Assembly: GCA_964454545.1 (NCBI GenBank)
Contig: CAYVTI010000004.1
Location: 26,501-90,500 of the forward strand
From: JABCZZ01 sp964454545
Lineage (GTDB): Bacteria; Pseudomonadota; Alphaproteobacteria; Rickettsiales; JABCZZ01
Length of the DNA stretch: 64,000 bases
Reading direction: 5' to 3'
The notes under the pieces: generated by a model
What the model saw: only the letters and a program-made list of their open reading frames with translations
What the model was told of the DNA's origin: nothing
Databases searched by the model: none
Shown here: one piece after another, positions 60,672 through 64,000 of the stretch
Numbering within the stretch: position 1 is the first letter of the stretch
Layout: each line of letters opens with the position of its first letter
Translations under genes and position numbers: made by a program

Positions 60672-62159
60672 CTAATCATACATCTGCGGCAAGTGATCCG
60701 CTCTCGCCAGATCGCTAAATCTTGTCACATCCGACTGGAACTGCATAGCGACGTTACCGATAGGCCCGTTACGGTGCTTGGCGACGATCACTTCTGCAAT
60801 GCCATGCACTTTTTCCATTTCAGCCTGCCACTCCGCGAATTTCGGTGTGTCCTCGCGCGGCATCTGGCGCATCAGGTAATATTCCTCACGGAAAACGAAC
60901 ATCACCACATCTGAGTCCTGCTCAATGCTGCCTGACTCACGCAAGTCAGAAAGCTGTGGCTTCTTATCATCGCGCTGCTCTACTGCACGGGAAAGCTGGG
61001 AGAGAGCCATCACTGGAATATCCAGTTCCTTGGCAATGGCCTTTAACCCTTGCGTAATTTCCGACACTTCCTGCACACGATTGCCCTGCTGGCTGGTGAC
61101 CGTGCCACGCACAAGCTGCAGATAGTCCACTACCAATAGCCCAAGGTTATGCACGCGCTTCAGCCTCCGCGCGCGCGCGCGCAGCGCCGCAATCGAAAGC
61201 GCAGGCGTATCGTCAATGTGGAACGGCAATTGCGAAAGCTTGTTGCTTTCCTTGACCAGAACGGAAAACTCATCTGTCGTCAGGTCACCTTTGCGCATCT
61301 TGCCGGAATTAAGGCTGGTTGCTCCCGACAGCAGGCGTGAAGCCAGCTGCTCGGCAGACATTTCAAGAGAAAAGAAACCCACGGACATTGGTTTGACACC
61401 CGGATTTTTCAAGCCTTCCTCATAAAAATATACGGCGGCATTGTGCGCTATGGTCGTAGCAAGCGCGGTTTTGCCCATAGAAGGACGACCCGCAAGAATA
61501 AGTAAATCCGACTTATGCAGCCCGCCAAGCAACTTATCGAGATCGGCAAGCTTGGTGGGAACGCCGATGACGCGATCGCTGTTGCGGTACGCGTGCTCGA
61601 CACGCTCAATCGCTTCTATCATCGAATGCTTCAACTGGCGGAAGCTGTTTTCCGCCGTACCTTCCGAAGCGAGGTTGAAAAGCTTCTGTTCGGCATTTTC
61701 AATCTGATCGGAGGAAGAAATTTCGAGATCGCTGATATATGCGGTATTGACTATCTCCTCGCCGATACTGATGAGCGAACGCTTATGCGAGCAATCATAA
61801 ATAATGTCGCTGTAATTACGTATGTTGATGATGGAAGCCGACGCAGCCGCAAGCCGCGCGAGGTAGCTCCCGCCGCCTATTTCCTTCAGTCCCTCATCCT
61901 GATCGAAGTGCGATTTCAGCGTGATCGGGTTGGCGATAAGCCCCTTGTCGAACATGGACTGGATGGCGGCAAAAACCCTCTGGTGAACAGGCACATAGAA
62001 ATGTTCCGGCATCAGGTACGAACCGACATGGTGCATCGCCTCGTTGTTCACGAGGATTGCGCCGAGCAATGCCTGCTCTGCTTCCATGTTATGCGGCGAT
62101 TGGCGGAAATCCGGCTCTTCCTTGTTTTCAGCGATCGACAATTTGTTCAGTGTGGCCAT
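60672..62159 (-). CDS. dnaB: Replicative DNA helicase
   Basis: Hexameric fork helicase, 495 aa. N-terminal domain NMEAEQALLGAILVNNEAM; RecA-like domain with Walker A ILAGRPSMGKTALATTIAHN, VVDYLQLVRG, MALSQLSRAVEQRDDKKPQLSDLRESG, and HRNGPIGNVAMQF near the C-terminus. No intein. The codons for LRARARRLKR form an alternating CG tract (61168-61182). Confidence 0.96.
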   Translation of the reverse strand: MATLNKLSIAENKEEPDFRQSPHNMEAEQALLGAILVNNEAMHHVGSYLMPEHFYVPVHQRVFAAIQSMFDKGLIANPITLKSHFDQDEGLKEIGGGSYLARLAAASASIINIRNYSDIIYDCSHKRSLISIGEEIVNTAYISDLEISSSDQIENAEQKLFNLASEGTAENSFRQLKHSMIEAIERVEHAYRNSDRVIGVPTKLADLDKLLGGLHKSDLLILAGRPSMGKTALATTIAHNAAVYFYEEGLKNPGVKPMSVGFFSLEMSAEQLASRLLSGATSLNSGKMRKGDLTTDEFSVLVKESNKLSQLPFHIDDTPALSIAALRARARRLKRVHNLGLLVVDYLQLVRGTVTSQQGNRVQEVSEITQGLKAIAKELDIPVMALSQLSRAVEQRDDKKPQLSDLRESGSIEQDSDVVMFVFREEYYLMRQMPREDTPKFAEWQAEMEKVHGIAEVIVAKHRNGPIGNVAMQFQSDVTRFSDLARADHLPQMYD

Positions 62160-62215
62160 GCATTATTTATATGGCCAATGAAAAAAACTTTCAAATGAAA
62201 TCCGGCGCAGAAATT

Positions 62216-62377
62216 TTAGGGATCGATGACGCCAGCGCAAGCATCTGTGGGAGTTGAGGCCACGCCCCCCACTATCGGCACCGCCTTTATACCCGCCGAA
62301 GCGACGCGGCACGGAGCCGCCGCCACACCACAACCACTCAGTACCGCCGCCAGCAATAAGAAGCTTAGAATGCGCAT
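62216..62377 (-). CDS. Small DUF6726-type lipoprotein
   Basis: 53 aa: signal MRILSFLLLAAVLSGC with lipid Cys at residue 16, then GVAAAPCRVASAGIKAVP, IVGGVASTPTDACAGVIDP and TAA. The APCRVASAGxKAVPxVG...PTDACA pattern matches a small alphaproteobacterial lipoprotein family I know as DUF6726. Two cysteines may form a disulfide. It lies 56 nt upstream of dnaB on the same strand. Function unknown. Confidence 0.8.
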   Translation of the reverse strand: MRILSFLLLAAVLSGCGVAAAPCRVASAGIKAVPIVGGVASTPTDACAGVIDP

Positions 62378-62421
62378 GTATTACCGGATGTAGATGTATT
62401 ATAACTATCTTATAGGACGTC

Positions 62422-62640
62422 CTAACAAAAGCAACTAATCCCCGGCGATACCACATAATGATGCCATTTGTTCTTCAAATCTTCGATATTGAAAGGCTTT
62501 GAGATATAATCATCCACCCACCGCCTGCCAACACAAAGACGGTTATGGCGATAATAGGCGTTTTCTTCTGGCCCTTCCCGGGATGTATTTTAGAAAGATG
62601 TGCAAGAAGCTGTATTATTTCTCAAGCATCTGCATTGATC
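62422..62640 (-). pseudogene. Decayed response-regulator receiver domain
   Basis: In this otherwise empty stretch (62378-62737), one minus-strand frame reads LLAHLSKIHPGKGQKKTPII, then AITVFVLAGG. The next frame continues with VDDYISKPFNIEDLKNKWHH. Together they match the end of a receiver domain of the hybrid-kinase type (TPIIAITA...GMDDYISKPF). A frameshift, about ten missing residues, an in-frame stop upstream and the lack of any N-terminal half mark it as a remnant. Confidence 0.65.
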
Positions 62641-62737
62641 ATCTCATCCTAATCCCTTTCTGATAGAAATCAGACGTATGATAATTGAGTCTTTATGCCT
62701 GTGGTTTTACATCTTACAGACAAGAAAGGAGTATTTT

Positions 62738-62923
62738 ATGAAAAAGATTATTATTACCAGCATTACCCTGCTGTCCCTTCTTGGCGCAACCGCGGCCATG
62801 GCGCAATTTTCCTCCAGCATGCCCGACGGCTCCACCTCCAATGGCGGAGTGAACGGTAGTGCCGACAGCGGCGCCAATGGCTATGAAGGCGCTATCACCG
62901 GCTATACGCCTCCGGGCAGGTAA
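62738..62923 (+). CDS. Small secreted Gly/Ser/Asn-rich protein
   Basis: 61 aa from ATG 62738 with a strong AAGAAAGGAG ribosome-binding site. Signal peptide MKKIIITSITLLSLLGATAA with cleavage likely after AMA. The mature part of about 39 residues (QFSSSMPDGSTSNGG, ending GYTPPGR) is low in hydrophobics. Not recognised. Confidence 0.7.
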   Translation: MKKIIITSITLLSLLGATAAMAQFSSSMPDGSTSNGGVNGSADSGANGYEGAITGYTPPGR

Positions 62924-63015
62924 GATCTACTCTGTCGAAGGAAATACCCCATGTCAGTATTTGCAACCTTTTCTCCGATAATGTATAATTCATCAGGTAT
63001 TGGAGAAGGTGCTGG

Positions 63016-63381
63016 ATGCTGCGGGAATGGTTAAAAGAGCAATGGGAAGATATCAGGTATGCCCATAAATCCGTGTGGGTATCCATGTTATTTTTTATCC
63101 TCGTGGCATCGTATGCCTTATGGTATGCGCTGGATTATAATTATTCCAGACAGCTTGCAGAAAGAGATGCCGTCATCTCAGCCCTTAACATACGACTAGG
63201 CCAGTTACAGCAGGAAATGGATAAGATAAGGCCGCCCGCTCAGAAAAATCCTAAGGTTGATGATTCAAACAGCATTTCCGACTTCAAGGAAAACGTGCAA
63301 GAGAAAATCAACGATATCAATAATGATGCCAATATTACCTATCAGCAGTATAAGCGGAAAGCGAATAACCTGAAAAGATGA
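63016..63381 (+). CDS. Single-pass membrane protein with coiled coil
   Basis: 121 aa. One membrane helix at about residues 21-40 (VWVSMLFFILVASYALWYAL), then a coiled coil (RQLAERDAVISALNIRLGQL) and a charged C-terminal half (ENVQEKINDINNDA). GGAGAAGG lies upstream of the start. Topology resembles FtsL/FtsB-like or spanin-like small envelope proteins, but no family is recognised. Confidence 0.7.
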   Translation: MLREWLKEQWEDIRYAHKSVWVSMLFFILVASYALWYALDYNYSRQLAERDAVISALNIRLGQLQQEMDKIRPPAQKNPKVDDSNSISDFKENVQEKINDINNDANITYQQYKRKANNLKR

Positions 63382-63382
63382 T

Positions 63383-63877
63383 TCACTTTACCTTAGCGCC
63401 CAGCTGCAAGCGCCATTCTTCCGCATCCACCAGAAGCGGTTTTACCATGACAACCCCGGGCTCTTCGTAAGCCTTCTGCCCATAAAATCTGCGGGCGTTC
63501 GTATTCACCGTATAGGTCTCAAGCTTCAATATCCTGCATTTGCGCCGCAGGCCTTCCCTTTCAATCCATTCCATGAGCTTCTTGCCAATCCCCATGCTCC
63601 GGTGCGCGCGATCCACCACCACATTATCCGGCTCTATGAACGCGCCGCACCAGAACCGCGTGCCAGTCCAGAAGCCAGCGCATCCTATCAGGGAATCAGA
63701 TTTCCGGGAAAATGCGCCAATACAACGATAGCCCTCCTTCAGCATCCTCTTAAGGCAACCGCGAAATGATCTTTCGTCGATATCGGGGTTCAACTGGCAA
63801 ACAAGCGGGAATATCCGGACGATTTCCCTGAAAATTTTCAGTTCCCTGACTCTAACTTCTGCTTCAATCTTTTTCAT
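63383..63877 (-). CDS. GNAT family N-acetyltransferase
   Basis: 164 aa. The acetyl-CoA binding motif A is VVDRAHRSMGIGKKLMEWIE (RxxGxG/A type), and LKLETYTVNTNARRFYGQKAYEEPG gives the usual C-terminal strand-helix with RFY. Acceptor unknown. Convergent with the preceding membrane-protein gene. The remaining 123 nt to the window edge show no gene. Confidence 0.9.
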   Translation of the reverse strand: MKKIEAEVRVRELKIFREIVRIFPLVCQLNPDIDERSFRGCLKRMLKEGYRCIGAFSRKSDSLIGCAGFWTGTRFWCGAFIEPDNVVVDRAHRSMGIGKKLMEWIEREGLRRKCRILKLETYTVNTNARRFYGQKAYEEPGVVMVKPLLVDAEEWRLQLGAKVK

Positions 63878-64000
63878 TATCTTTACCCATACATAATAAT
63901 ATGTGGCAAATCCAAAATAGTTTGCAGTAATTATTTATAAGGCTCCCGGTAATTCCCATAGCTTAATATACGGAATTTTTACGGCTTTCACTTAATTTTT

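Noticed and set aside
61168..61182. Alternating CG tract in dnaB (possible Z-DNA)
   Set aside because: Explained by Arg-Ala codons in a conserved protein segment; no sign of a separate function.
62163..62456. 97-codon minus-strand frame next to dnaB
   Set aside because: The overlapping frame encodes the DUF6726-type lipoprotein (62216-62377), which explains the open reading; the longer frame has no signal or motif.
1..64000. CRISPR arrays, insertion sequences, prophage genes, rRNA operons
   Set aside because: No regularly spaced identical repeats with spacers, no transposase or integrase frames, no rRNA sequence. The only tRNA seen is tRNA-Asp.

Overview
The window is chromosomal DNA of an alphaproteobacterium of moderate GC content. 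Several features point there: the short HPr kinase (C-terminal domain only), the two-domain dCTP deaminase, the iscS-iscU-iscA-hscB order, the thrC/M16-peptidase pair, an ornithine-lipid pair (olsB/olsA), a Fur/Mur-type regulator, the DUF6726 lipoprotein, and three promoters with perfect TTAA-N7-TTAA CtrA boxes. Biosynthetic genes (leuA, hisE, thrC, dapA, panD, pabB, hemCD, ribA, folE) argue against an extremely reduced obligate endosymbiont. The order cannot be fixed from this sequence alone.

Layout. 1-8.4 kb: end of a sensor kinase, hpf-hprK, glyQ-panD-glyS and ppdK. 8.5-12.1 kb: a small basic protein, an uncharacterised Q/P-rich protein, and an isc operon behind a type-1 IscR-like box. 12.2-17.8 kb: a lipoprotein, hisE, an O-acyltransferase, a large membrane-anchored protein, pabB and an orphan. 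17.8-24.9 kb: rluD opposite thrC/M16 peptidase, bdhA, then DUF2076, prepilin and zapE. 25-34.6 kb: a multi-HTH orphan, rsmA, an MsbA-like ABC exporter, rarA, folE, rhodanese-ddl-ftsQ and a second orphan. 34.6-42.3 kb: gcdH, dapA, tRNA-Asp, fmt, a membrane/coiled-coil orphan, leuA, erpA and dadA. 42.4-48 kb: pyrH-frr-uppS-cdsA-dcd-hemC-hemD, one tight forward run. 48-54.9 kb: a reverse run (epimerase, ribA, APC permease, tyrS, MFS, SH3). 54.9-64 kb: a shortened response regulator, a structured RNA region, fur-olsB-olsA, a third orphan, a lytic transglycosylase, dnaB, small envelope proteins, a decayed receiver-domain remnant and a GNAT enzyme.

The ordinary part is housekeeping: translation, Fe-S assembly, cell envelope, cofactors and amino acids. 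The unusual part is a scattered set of proteins I do not recognise. Three of them, all visibly AT-rich, share one promoter design: TTAA-N7-TTAA, exactly 11 nt, then a -10 hexamer. This suggests a CtrA-controlled set of orphan proteins, one carrying four putative helix-turn-helix modules and one an HExxH motif. Two other orphans have a TTATTACA direct repeat spaced by 11 or 22 nt upstream. A second candidate novelty is the 55.5-55.73 kb region. It has a 13-bp long-range stem, internal hairpins and two mutually exclusive hairpins, one of which covers the ribosome-binding site of an unknown 98-aa protein. A third is a family of intergenic 7-nt-period repeats at four loci.
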